41,050 nucleotides of DNA from an uncultured Pseudomonadota bacterium (GTDB lineage Bacteria; Pseudomonadota; Alphaproteobacteria; Rs-D84), in the NCBI GenBank assembly GCA_946613885.1, contig CAMOGA010000010.1, positions 1 to 41,050 of the forward strand, read 5' to 3'. Made by a program: the position numbers and the translations under genes. Every line of letters begins with the position of its first letter. Position 1 is the stretch's first letter. The notes beneath the pieces are model-generated. The model ran no database searches, had not been told where the DNA came from, and was given only the letters and a program-made list of their open reading frames with translations. This document shows positions 1-5,742 of this stretch, piece after piece.

Positions 1-182
1 TGCCCAGATGCCGTAGTATATAGCTTACCAGAATCTGCACGAATTTGAAAATATACATTTCCATCATCGTCATACATCCAACAATGTACGGTCTTATGCC
101 ATAATCCGTTGCGATGAACAGTATCACGAGATTCTGTTCCGATTTTATTCATGTATTCATCATAAACATCAAGATATTCCAT
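1..182 (-). CDS. Nudix hydrolase, YfcD/Idi-like, N-terminal part (runs off the window)
   Basis: The minus strand reads MEYLDVYDEYMNKIG... followed by HRNGLWHKTVHCWMYDDDGN. This is the typical start of YfcD/isopentenyl-diphosphate-isomerase-like Nudix hydrolases: an aspartate-rich first strand, then H-x-x-G-L-W-H-x-T-V-H. About 60 codons are present. The catalytic Nudix box (GX5EX7REUXEEXGU) lies beyond the edge, so the substrate cannot be inferred. The start is set by AAAGGAGA about 5 nt upstream of the ATG at 182. Family placement rests on the N-terminal signature only. Confidence 0.72.
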   Translation of the reverse strand, partial: MEYLDVYDEYMNKIGTESRDTVHRNGLWHKTVHCWMYDDDGNVYFQIRADSGKLYTTASG

Positions 183-532
183 AAAATCTCCTTTGCCCGG
201 TATATGATAATAAAACGGAAAGAAAAATAAAATAAAAAAACACCCTTGGCAATTTTTTTAAAAATTTTAATCTGGCGGATGGTGGAGGGGCGCCTCGATG
301 CGCAATAACAAAAATCTATAAAAATCTTGTTCCTGCGATTTTTATGATTTTTCTAATTGTGTATTCTCGTATTCGCTCGCTCGGCACTGCGTGCCGGCTG
401 TGCGGCAATCGTAACGATTTCACCGCACTCTGTTTGTGAAATCTACTGCTTGTCGAACCCCAGTCCGTGGGTTCTTTTATCCCGAACCATACGTGACAAA
501 AATAAAATGCCCAAAGGGGCATTTTGTTTTTG
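183..532. other. Non-coding interval between Nudix gene and tRNA-Ser
   Basis: No credible gene. It holds the Nudix ribosome binding site, an A/T-rich stretch (200-270), a 12-nt repeat of the tRNA-Ser 3' end at 273-284, a locally GC-rich patch at about 362-480 with small inverted repeats (for example CGGCACTGCGTGCCG near 391), and the terminator following tRNA-Ser. Short ORFs here overlap the tRNA or lack a ribosome binding site. Confidence 0.6.
504..525 (-). terminator. Rho-independent terminator after tRNA-Ser
   Basis: AAAATGCCC / GGGCATTTT inverted repeat with a 4-nt loop, directly downstream of the tRNA 3' end on the minus strand. It has T-runs on both sides, so it could work in either direction. 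Confidence 0.7.
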
Positions 533-622
533 TGGCGGATGGTGAGGGATTCGAACCCCCGGACGAGTTGCCCCGTCAGCGGTTTTCAAGACCGTCGCAT
601 TCGACCGCTCTGCCAACCATCC
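533..622 (-). tRNA. tRNA-Ser (anticodon UGA)
   Basis: On the minus strand the acceptor arm GGATGGT (622-616) pairs with ACCATCC (543-537), followed by discriminator G and an encoded CCA (535-533). The anticodon loop CTTGAAA carries TGA (588-586). A long variable arm (about 559-580) and a GGTTCGAATCC T-arm confirm a class II serine tRNA. Total length is 90 nt including CCA. Confidence 0.96.
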
Positions 623-638
623 AAAACTAAGCACACAT

Positions 639-666
639 ACTTTATATTTTACTGAGGAAAAAGTCA
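639..666 (-). promoter_or_regulatory. Putative sigma-70-type promoter of tRNA-Ser
   Basis: The minus strand shows TTGACT (666-661), a 16-nt spacer, then TAAAGT (644-639). The predicted start is about 10 nt before the mature tRNA 5' end at 622. Consensus match only. Confidence 0.4.
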
Positions 667-700
667 ATTTATTTTTATGGTTTTGAAATACGATTTATGG

Positions 701-706
701 TATAAT
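701..706 (+). promoter_or_regulatory. -10 element of the short LRR/PcfJ-like gene
   Basis: A perfect TATAAT 28 nt before the ATG at 734. No strong -35 is visible at 16-18 nt. The hexamer makes the in-frame upstream ATG at 677 untenable, because it lies before the promoter. Confidence 0.5.
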
Positions 707-733
707 GCGAACGACAAACAAAAGGTGAATATT

Positions 734-1546
734 ATGGCAGATATGCAAAATGGTGAAAATATATTGAATAAAATAATGGTGTTATCCGATGGTTCGGTTG
801 TGTATCAGTTAACAACACCGGAAGCCCTGCGGTTTGAAGATAAAAATCTGCATACAAATACAGCAAGCGCACAATCGCGCATCAAAGATATGATGGCAAA
901 TAAAATTGCTCTGTATTCTATTCACGATGCCGATGGTAAAACAGGGGGGATATTAGAAATAGATGGTAATAATGTAGAATCTTATATTGGACAATCTGGC
1001 AACAAACCAAATCATAAATTTATGTTGGCTGGGCGTGAATTTATCCAAAAAGCAGGTTTTAATATGGGGTTCCGTGGCAAAGAGTTTGGATTTGTATCCA
1101 TAGATGGAAAAAATTACGATGTTTTTAAATTGCCAAACAAATTAACTGTCAGATATGGCATGGATTTACACGACATGAATTTGGAAAAATTACCAGATTT
1201 ACGTCAATGGGAAATTTATGGCGATTTTAATTGTTCGGACAATCAATTAACAAATTTAGAAGGAATGCCTAAACAAATACACGGTAATTTTGATGCCAGA
1301 AATAATGAATTAACCAGTTTGAAGGGTGCGCCAGAAAAAGTTGATGGTGATTTTGATTGTCGCAATAATAAATCATTAACCAACATTGATGATAAACCTG
1401 CGCAAATTGGGGGCAATTTTATGCACGACAATTTAGCATCAAGACAAAAAAACAAAACAGAGATTTTCAAATCGGGTCAGGATACTATTTTAAAAAAAGT
1501 GCAGGCCAATTATGATATTATAAATCGGGGAAATCAAAACAATTAA
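734..1546 (+). CDS. Short LRR/PcfJ-like repeat protein (paralog of the 19.9 kb and 36.9 kb genes)
   Basis: A 270-residue protein of unknown function. Residues around 35-45 (VYQLTTPEALRFE) align with the AYQLTTEEALDFESE segment of the two large paralogs. The IALYSIHDADGKTGGILEI stretch matches their IYSIRDERGEPHATLEV. The paralogs' GHCVG motif is absent, and so are the ~190 N-terminal residues. Next comes the shared YDVFKLPNKL linker, then three ~21-residue repeats (FNCSDNQLTNLEGMPKQIHGN type). A C-terminal helix (TEIFKSGQDTILKKVQANYD) corresponds to the paralogs' EVFRQGIKKIKARVKGLYE. There is no signal peptide. The start at 734 is chosen because AAAGGTG precedes it; a longer reading from 677 overlaps the -10 box. 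It could be a decayed or ancestral short family member. Confidence 0.75.
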   Translation: MADMQNGENILNKIMVLSDGSVVYQLTTPEALRFEDKNLHTNTASAQSRIKDMMANKIALYSIHDADGKTGGILEIDGNNVESYIGQSGNKPNHKFMLAGREFIQKAGFNMGFRGKEFGFVSIDGKNYDVFKLPNKLTVRYGMDLHDMNLEKLPDLRQWEIYGDFNCSDNQLTNLEGMPKQIHGNFDARNNELTSLKGAPEKVDGDFDCRNNKSLTNIDDKPAQIGGNFMHDNLASRQKNKTEIFKSGQDTILKKVQANYDIINRGNQNN

Positions 1547-1572
1547 AAAAATGCCCGATTGGGCATTTTTTA
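1547..1572 (+). terminator. Bidirectional terminator between convergent genes
   Basis: AAAAATGCCC-GATT-GGGCATTTTT hairpin starting immediately after the stop codon of the 734-1546 gene. A/T tracts on both sides allow it to serve the lipoprotein gene on the opposite strand too. Confidence 0.8.
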
Positions 1573-1586
1573 TACTGTTAACGATA

Positions 1587-1736
1587 TTAGCAACCACCAG
1601 TCGCATTACCGATAATTTTAGAAATAGAAATGTCTTTGTGTAACAAGAAATCATATTCACAATTGCCAGATTTATAAGAACCTGTGCATGCAGCCAATGT
1701 TAATACTGCGAACAATGCCAATAAAGCTTTTTTCAT
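1587..1736 (-). CDS. Small lipoprotein (49 residues)
   Basis: The ORF encodes MKKALLALFAVLTLAAC followed by about 32 residues rich in polar amino acids and ending TGGC. The N-terminus is a textbook lipoprotein signal peptide: two Lys, a hydrophobic core and the lipobox L-A-A-C with Cys17 as the lipidated residue. The mature part is about 33 residues, with further Cys at positions 26 and 49. The start is supported by AAAGGAG a few bases upstream. Mature-sequence function is unknown. It resembles the many short entericidin-like or anonymous lipoproteins of Gram-negatives in architecture only. Confidence 0.8.
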   Translation of the reverse strand: MKKALLALFAVLTLAACTGSYKSGNCEYDFLLHKDISISKIIGNATGGC

Positions 1737-1837
1737 AATGTTTCTCCTTTGTTTTATGAAACAGGTGTATTATGAATTAAATCTTAATATTATGCAAGTT
1801 TTTTATTTTTTGTCTTTTTTTTAATACGTCATTTTGT

Positions 1838-1843
1838 TATAAT
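1838..1843 (+). promoter_or_regulatory. -10 element for the structured RNA / InlB-repeat gene
   Basis: Perfect TATAAT (GTTATAATGAC context). It predicts a transcription start near 1850, about 200 nt before the next start codon, so the transcript begins with the structured region 1850-2018. Confidence 0.5.
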
Positions 1844-1849
1844 GACATT

Positions 1850-2018
1850 GTCAGAAAGTGTTTTTCTGATGGGAATTGAAGACCCTTGTCAGTTGCATCC
1901 TTGACGGATGTTAAATATCTCCAACCGTCGGTTGGAGGGTGTGAATATAAAGAATAAACACACAATTTCAACTGAATTGTCTTCAACCTCCAACCACCCG
2001 AATTTCTGGTGGTTTTTT
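1850..2018 (+). ncRNA. Candidate structured RNA or attenuator leader
   Basis: Between a TATAAT box and a rho-independent terminator there is a compact set of complementary segments. TTGAAGAC (1876-1883) pairs with GTCTTCAA (1979-1986), and nested inside it CAGTTG (about 1890-1895) pairs with CAACTG (about 1969-1974). These helices enclose three hairpins: CATCC/GGATG near 1896-1910, CTCCAACC/GGTTGGAG (1919-1926/1930-1937), and GTGTG/CACAC (about 1939-1963). The right arm GGTTGGAGG (1930-1938) can alternatively pair with CCTCCAACC (1987-1995), which includes part of the terminator stem. This allows terminator/antiterminator switching. It matches no RNA family that I recognise. It could be a free sRNA (6S-like in size and closure) or a cis-regulatory leader of the next gene. 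Confidence 0.45.
1992..2018 (+). terminator. Terminator upstream of the InlB-repeat gene
   Basis: AACCACC (1992-1998) pairs with GGTGGTT (2008-2014), followed by a T-run to 2018. It lies 28 nt before the start codon at 2047, as expected for an attenuator or for the end of a separate small RNA. Confidence 0.6.
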
Positions 2019-2046
2019 GTATGATAAAACACAAGGGAGACAGGGG

Positions 2047-2943
2047 ATGTTAAAACGTATATTGATATTATTGATAATGATTATATCGTTGCCATCATTT
2101 GCAACAGATGTCACAGGCGGCGAAACATGTGATACAGATGTATTGAATACAGACACTGGGCCTGTTAATCTGCGTGCAGAATTTGAACCAGAAACAATAA
2201 ATTTAAAATGGTATAATGGCAATAATCAAATAACAGTGCCAACCGCATCAAATTCATGCACATACGATACACCAATATCTTTACCCGCCAATCCCACAAA
2301 ACCAGGATATAAGTTTAAGGGTTGGAAAGTTTTTACCGGCATACCAATTGAATATTTGCAATCCAATGGGGCACCATACATTGATACAGGAATAAAATTA
2401 ACCTCCAATTCTAAAATAGAAACCAAGTTCAAAGTCCCAACATATACAGGTAATTATCCAATATTTGGAGCAAGTAATGGTAAATACTATAATGATGGCG
2501 AAATTTCTTTTTTTTACAACACAAAAGCTTCACAACTAATTTTCGAACCTATAAAACCAACATCTAACACGACCAGTACAGTAGTTTTTCAACCAAATTT
2601 CGTTTTAGATACAGATTACACTGTATCTATGGATAAAAACCTGGTAACAATTAACAACACTTCTTATGCTACCAATTGGTATTCACAATACCAAGGCACG
2701 CGATCCTGCTGGATATTTGGCACTAATCGTAGTGGTAACTGTTATGGTCGGACATCAAGCGCAGGCTGTATTGGTGGTAACACAATAATATATTATTTTA
2801 AAATCTATGACAGTGGCACGTTAATTCGTGATATGGTACCGGTCAAAGATTTATCTGGTGTGGCATGTATGTACGATAAAGTCAGTGGACAATTTTTCTA
2901 TAATGTTGGAACCGGTAATTTTATCGCGGGTCCGGAAATTTAA
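2047..2943 (+). CDS. Secreted InlB-B-repeat (Listeria-Bacteroides repeat) protein
   Basis: A 298-residue exported protein. Residues 1-19 form a signal peptide (two basic residues, a strongly hydrophobic core, SFA cleavage site). Residues ~55-98 are one InlB B-repeat/Flg_new-type module (KWYNGN ... CTYDTPISLP ... KPGYKFKGW), a fold found in surface adhesins. The remainder (IEYLQSNGAPYIDTGIKL onward) looks like a LamG/concanavalin-like beta domain. It ends with a conserved-looking tail (DMVPVKDLSGVACMYDKVSG, then GTGNFIAGPEI). The start at 2047 has GGGAGA about 6 nt upstream; an in-frame ATG at 2017 lies in the terminator and lacks a ribosome binding site. A role in surface attachment or glycan contact is plausible but inferred. 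Confidence 0.75.
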   Translation: MLKRILILLIMIISLPSFATDVTGGETCDTDVLNTDTGPVNLRAEFEPETINLKWYNGNNQITVPTASNSCTYDTPISLPANPTKPGYKFKGWKVFTGIPIEYLQSNGAPYIDTGIKLTSNSKIETKFKVPTYTGNYPIFGASNGKYYNDGEISFFYNTKASQLIFEPIKPTSNTTSTVVFQPNFVLDTDYTVSMDKNLVTINNTSYATNWYSQYQGTRSCWIFGTNRSGNCYGRTSSAGCIGGNTIIYYFKIYDSGTLIRDMVPVKDLSGVACMYDKVSGQFFYNVGTGNFIAGPEI

Positions 2944-2983
2944 TTCGGAATTCGTTCCTGGGGACATTATGTGTTCAATGGTT

Positions 2984-2989
2984 TATAAT
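2984..2989 (+). promoter_or_regulatory. -10 element upstream of the TspO gene
   Basis: TATAAT in the intergenic gap after the InlB-repeat gene, 33 nt before the TspO ATG. No clear -35. Confidence 0.4.
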
Positions 2990-3021
2990 ATTGTTATCTA
3001 ATTTAACCAAAGGAATCAAAA

Positions 3022-3501
3022 ATGTCTTTCTTGAAATTTGTTTTTGCAATGTTTTTATCTTTTATCCCGGGGATTTTGGGTGCGTTTGTGACACCAATGT
3101 CGGGCGGGGAAAATATGTGGTATAACACATTGAATAATTCAGTGTTAACCCCAGCAGGCTGGGTGTTTCCAGTGGCATGGACAATATTGTATTTCTTGAT
3201 TGGTGTGGCATTGTTTTTAATTATGCAGACCAACACTGTGCGCAGAAATTCCGATAAAACCAATGCTTATGTGTATTTTGCAATTAATTTAGTATTTAAT
3301 ACGCTGTGGTCTTTTGCGTTTTTTGGTGCGCAACAGCCCGAGGTTGCATTGTTAATCTTGGTCGCGTTAATCATAGATGTTATTTTTATGGCACGTGCAT
3401 TTTTCAGAATAAATACCACAGCATTTTGGCTAATCATGCCGTATTTAGCCTGGTTATTTTTTGCTTTGTATTTAAACAGTATGATAATTTATCTGAATTA
3501 A
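3022..3501 (+). CDS. TspO/MBR family tryptophan-rich sensory protein
   Basis: A 159-residue integral membrane protein with five predicted hydrophobic helices, the TspO (translocator protein) size and topology. Family marks include the N-terminal helix followed by WYNTLNNSVLTPAGWVFPVAWT, the ILYFLIGVALF helix, FNTLWSFAFFG, and the last helix PYLAWLFFALYLN. TspO proteins bind tetrapyrroles and cholesterol-like ligands and act in porphyrin or stress responses. AAAGGA precedes the ATG by about 8 nt. It converges on the ftsB-like gene, with the two ends overlapping by 4 nt. Confidence 0.85.
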   Translation: MSFLKFVFAMFLSFIPGILGAFVTPMSGGENMWYNTLNNSVLTPAGWVFPVAWTILYFLIGVALFLIMQTNTVRRNSDKTNAYVYFAINLVFNTLWSFAFFGAQQPEVALLILVALIIDVIFMARAFFRINTTAFWLIMPYLAWLFFALYLNSMIIYLN

Positions 3502-3830
3502 TATTTTAATTCTTTGAATTCGGGATTGCCCATATTTAATGTCTGCAATCCCAATTCGTCAATATAATCAGACGAATTATTTGGATGTTGTAATAAATAA
3601 ATATGGTGTTGAATTGTTGCCAATTGTTGTTGCGCAACCGTCAATTCGGCACGTTCATGATTCAATCGCCATGCGTTTATAATAAAACCCTGAACGTTTC
3701 TGGTGCCACAAAACAGGCGCACAAAACAAAACAGTGATAACAGCATTAATATAATTCCCCATTTGCCACGTGGACCCGCCACCCAGGCGCGCGATAAGAA
3801 AGCAAACAAATTTTTGATTTTTTCTTTCAT
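3498..3830 (-). CDS. FtsB/DivIC-like septum formation initiator
   Basis: A 110-residue bitopic membrane protein. It has a basic N-terminus (MKEKIKNLF), one transmembrane helix at about residues 25-41, a short coiled-coil region (about 52-82, ERAELTVAQQQLATIQHHI), then DYIDELGLQTLNMGNPEFKEL. This last segment matches the D-x-[IV]-[ED]-E-x-x-R/L-x-x-L-x-x-x pattern typical of FtsB/DivIC ends. In divisome models FtsB bridges FtsL and FtsQ. The start at 3830 is used because a minus-strand TATAAT ends 7 nt before it, making a leaderless mRNA likely; the ORF open upstream to 3956 would overlap the divergent dus gene and its promoter. Confidence 0.7.
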   Translation of the reverse strand: MKEKIKNLFAFLSRAWVAGPRGKWGIILMLLSLFCFVRLFCGTRNVQGFIINAWRLNHERAELTVAQQQLATIQHHIYLLQHPNNSSDYIDELGLQTLNMGNPEFKELKY

Positions 3831-3866
3831 GTCGTATATTATATCACAAATGTTTGACAATGATAA
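3814..3866. promoter_or_regulatory. Overlapping divergent promoters of the ftsB-like gene and dus
   Basis: Plus strand: TTGATT (3814-3819), 17 nt, TATTAT (3837-3842), then 7 nt to the dus ATG at 3850. Minus strand: TTATCA (3866-3861), 17 nt, TATAAT (3843-3838), then 7 nt to the ATG at 3830. The two -10 boxes occupy almost the same bases on opposite strands, so RNA polymerase binding should be mutually exclusive. Neither start codon has a Shine-Dalgarno sequence. Confidence 0.55.
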
Positions 3867-4767
3867 AAAAATTTTTGCGGCACCACTGGCGGGAATCACA
3901 GATAAACCGTTTCGTACAATTTTGCGCGAATTTGCGCCATATGCATCAATGGTCACAGAAATGATTTCTTGCCATTCGTTGGTTGAACAACATAAAAATT
4001 GTATCCGTAATTTTGATAACTATGCCGATGAAGGCAACATTGGTGCACAAATATTCGGTGCCGATTCATATTTAATGGGCGAAGCCGCCAAAATATTGGC
4101 TGATGCCGGCGCAAAATGGATTGATATTAATATGGGATGTCCTGTGCCAAAGGTGGCAACGCGTTCTGGGGCAGGTGCACATTTAATGCGTGATCATAAA
4201 TTAGCAGGCGAAATAATTCAATCTGTGGTTAAATCGGTTAAAATACCTGTGTCAATAAAAACACGTCTGGGTTGGGATGAATCACATCAGGATTGGATTG
4301 ATTTAATCCGAATCGCCGCAGATTGTGGCGCATCTTTTGCAACAATTCATGGACGGACGCGTGCCCAGGGGTATTCTGGACAATCAACGTTGCCAAATAA
4401 ACCAGATTTGCCAATACCAATTATTGCAAATGGCGATATAAAAAACCTGGCAGATGTGGAACGGGTGCAAAATCTGGGATATGATGGCGCAATGATTGGG
4501 CGCGCGATGTTGGGGCAACCATGGATTATCGGACAAATTTGTGGAACATGCGATAAGCCCGAAAATATTGGTAATGTTGCATTAAAACATTTGGATTTGA
4601 TAATTAATTATTATGGCGAAAAATCTGGCGTTCCAATGTTTCGCAAACATGCCGCATGGTATTCTGCGGGAATGCCAAATTCTGCGCAATTCAGGATTCG
4701 TGTTAATCAAATTACTGATGCGGAACAATTAAAATATTTAATAAAAGAATTTTGGTCGATTAATTGA
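3850..4767 (+). CDS. dus: tRNA-dihydrouridine synthase, DusB-like
   Basis: A 305-residue FMN enzyme that reduces uridine to dihydrouridine in tRNA D-loops. The (beta/alpha)8 domain shows the N-terminal APLAGITDKPFR, the catalytic segment DINMGCPVPKV (Cys97), the substrate/FMN residues in KTRLGWDE and IHGRTRAQGY, and the phosphate-binding IPIIANGDI ... GAMIGRAMLGQPWI. The C-terminal helical domain binds tRNA. The pattern best fits the DusB/NifR3 branch. The start at 3850 follows a TATTAT box by 7 nt with no ribosome binding site (likely leaderless); an in-frame ATG at 3829 would precede the predicted transcription start. Confidence 0.9.
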   Translation: MFDNDKKIFAAPLAGITDKPFRTILREFAPYASMVTEMISCHSLVEQHKNCIRNFDNYADEGNIGAQIFGADSYLMGEAAKILADAGAKWIDINMGCPVPKVATRSGAGAHLMRDHKLAGEIIQSVVKSVKIPVSIKTRLGWDESHQDWIDLIRIAADCGASFATIHGRTRAQGYSGQSTLPNKPDLPIPIIANGDIKNLADVERVQNLGYDGAMIGRAMLGQPWIIGQICGTCDKPENIGNVALKHLDLIINYYGEKSGVPMFRKHAAWYSAGMPNSAQFRIRVNQITDAEQLKYLIKEFWSIN

Positions 4768-4792
4768 CAATTGGTTATTTGTGGCTTAACAT
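4764..4792 (+). promoter_or_regulatory. Promoter of the rodZ-like gene
   Basis: TTGACA (4764-4769), 17-nt spacer, TAACAT (4787-4792), with the ATG at 4814. The -35 box overlaps the TGA stop codon of dus (4765-4767). Confidence 0.5.
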
Positions 4793-4813
4793 TATCGTAC
4801 AAAGGATTTAATT

Positions 4814-5689
4814 ATGAACGAACAATCGGAAACAATTATAACAACACCAAACATGACAGCCGGTGAAATGCTGAAAACTGCGCGTACCACAGGACGCAGA
4901 AAACGCGAGATTTCTACAATTTCAAAATTGTTGTGTATTCGTGAAGAATTTTTGACCGCTTTGGAAGAGGGCAATTATCGTGTTATTCCCGAAGATGTTT
5001 ATATTTTGGGCTTTGCACGCAGTTATGCTGTGGAATTGGGACTGAATCCGGATGAAGTTATTTTACAATTGAAAAAAGAACTGGGTATTATCAAAGAAGA
5101 AAAAAAAGAAGATAAAAAAGATAAAGAAGAAGATTCAGAACCAAAAATCGTTGTTCAAAAAAAACAACCAAAATTTAATCGTGAATCTGTCATGGCGTGG
5201 ATTCGTGGCGCAACAGAATATGTCAAAAAACATTGGAAATGGTTTGCGTGTGGGTTGGCTGCGTTTATATTGTTAATCGTGATTGTTGTATTATTGGCAT
5301 CCAATAAATCAACCCCAGAACAACCAGTGGTTGAAACACCTGTGGAAAATGTTGCAACAGTAAAAGAACCAGATTTTAGATATCCAATACATGAAAAATT
5401 TGATTCTAAAAATGCCAAAGATGCCCGTGTGGTATTACAGGCAGAAAAAGAATCTTGGGTAAAAATCGAAGATGCCCGTGGCAGCAGCGTTTTTTCACGT
5501 GTCTTGGTTCCAGGCGATGTGTATTATATGCCGTTGGGTGACAAATACAAGGCGACATTTGGTAATGTTGGTGCAATTGATGTTTGGGTTGATGGTCAAT
5601 TAATTAAAAAATTAGGGCCGGCAAATACCAAAAAAACTGGTATTTCAATGGTACCTGATGCATTGAAAGCCGTCGGTTTTGCAGAATAA
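4814..5689 (+). CDS. RodZ-like cell-shape protein (HTH plus membrane anchor)
   Basis: A 291-residue bitopic protein. Residues ~15-90 are a helix-turn-helix (HTH_25) domain with the RodZ-type GEMLKTARTTGRRKREIS and GNYRVIPEDVYILGFARSYA segments. A highly charged K/E/D linker (95-120) follows, then an amphipathic/basic juxtamembrane region and one transmembrane helix at about 144-163. The periplasmic beta-rich domain (residues ~205-285, DARVVLQAEKESWVKIEDA ... VPGDVYYMP) corresponds to DUF4115. RodZ links MreB filaments to the elongasome. The ribosome binding site is AAAGGA, 7 nt before the ATG. Tandem with dus and uvrA but with its own promoter. Confidence 0.82.
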   Translation: MNEQSETIITTPNMTAGEMLKTARTTGRRKREISTISKLLCIREEFLTALEEGNYRVIPEDVYILGFARSYAVELGLNPDEVILQLKKELGIIKEEKKEDKKDKEEDSEPKIVVQKKQPKFNRESVMAWIRGATEYVKKHWKWFACGLAAFILLIVIVVLLASNKSTPEQPVVETPVENVATVKEPDFRYPIHEKFDSKNAKDARVVLQAEKESWVKIEDARGSSVFSRVLVPGDVYYMPLGDKYKATFGNVGAIDVWVDGQLIKKLGPANTKKTGISMVPDALKAVGFAE

Positions 5690-5708
5690 TTTTTTTACGC
5701 ATCCGATA

Positions 5709-5736
5709 TTGATTTTTGTGAATTTATAACTATGTA
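5709..5736 (+). promoter_or_regulatory. Putative uvrA promoter
   Basis: TTGATT (5709-5714), 16 nt, TATGTA (5731-5736), then 6 nt to the uvrA ATG. The lack of a Shine-Dalgarno sequence is consistent with a leaderless transcript. No recognisable SOS box (CTG-N10-CAG or GTTC-N7-GTTC) is seen here. Confidence 0.3.
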
Positions 5737-5742
5737 TTTGTT

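Noticed and set aside
443-667. ORFs overlapping tRNA-Ser
   Set aside because: They read through the tRNA and its terminator on either strand.
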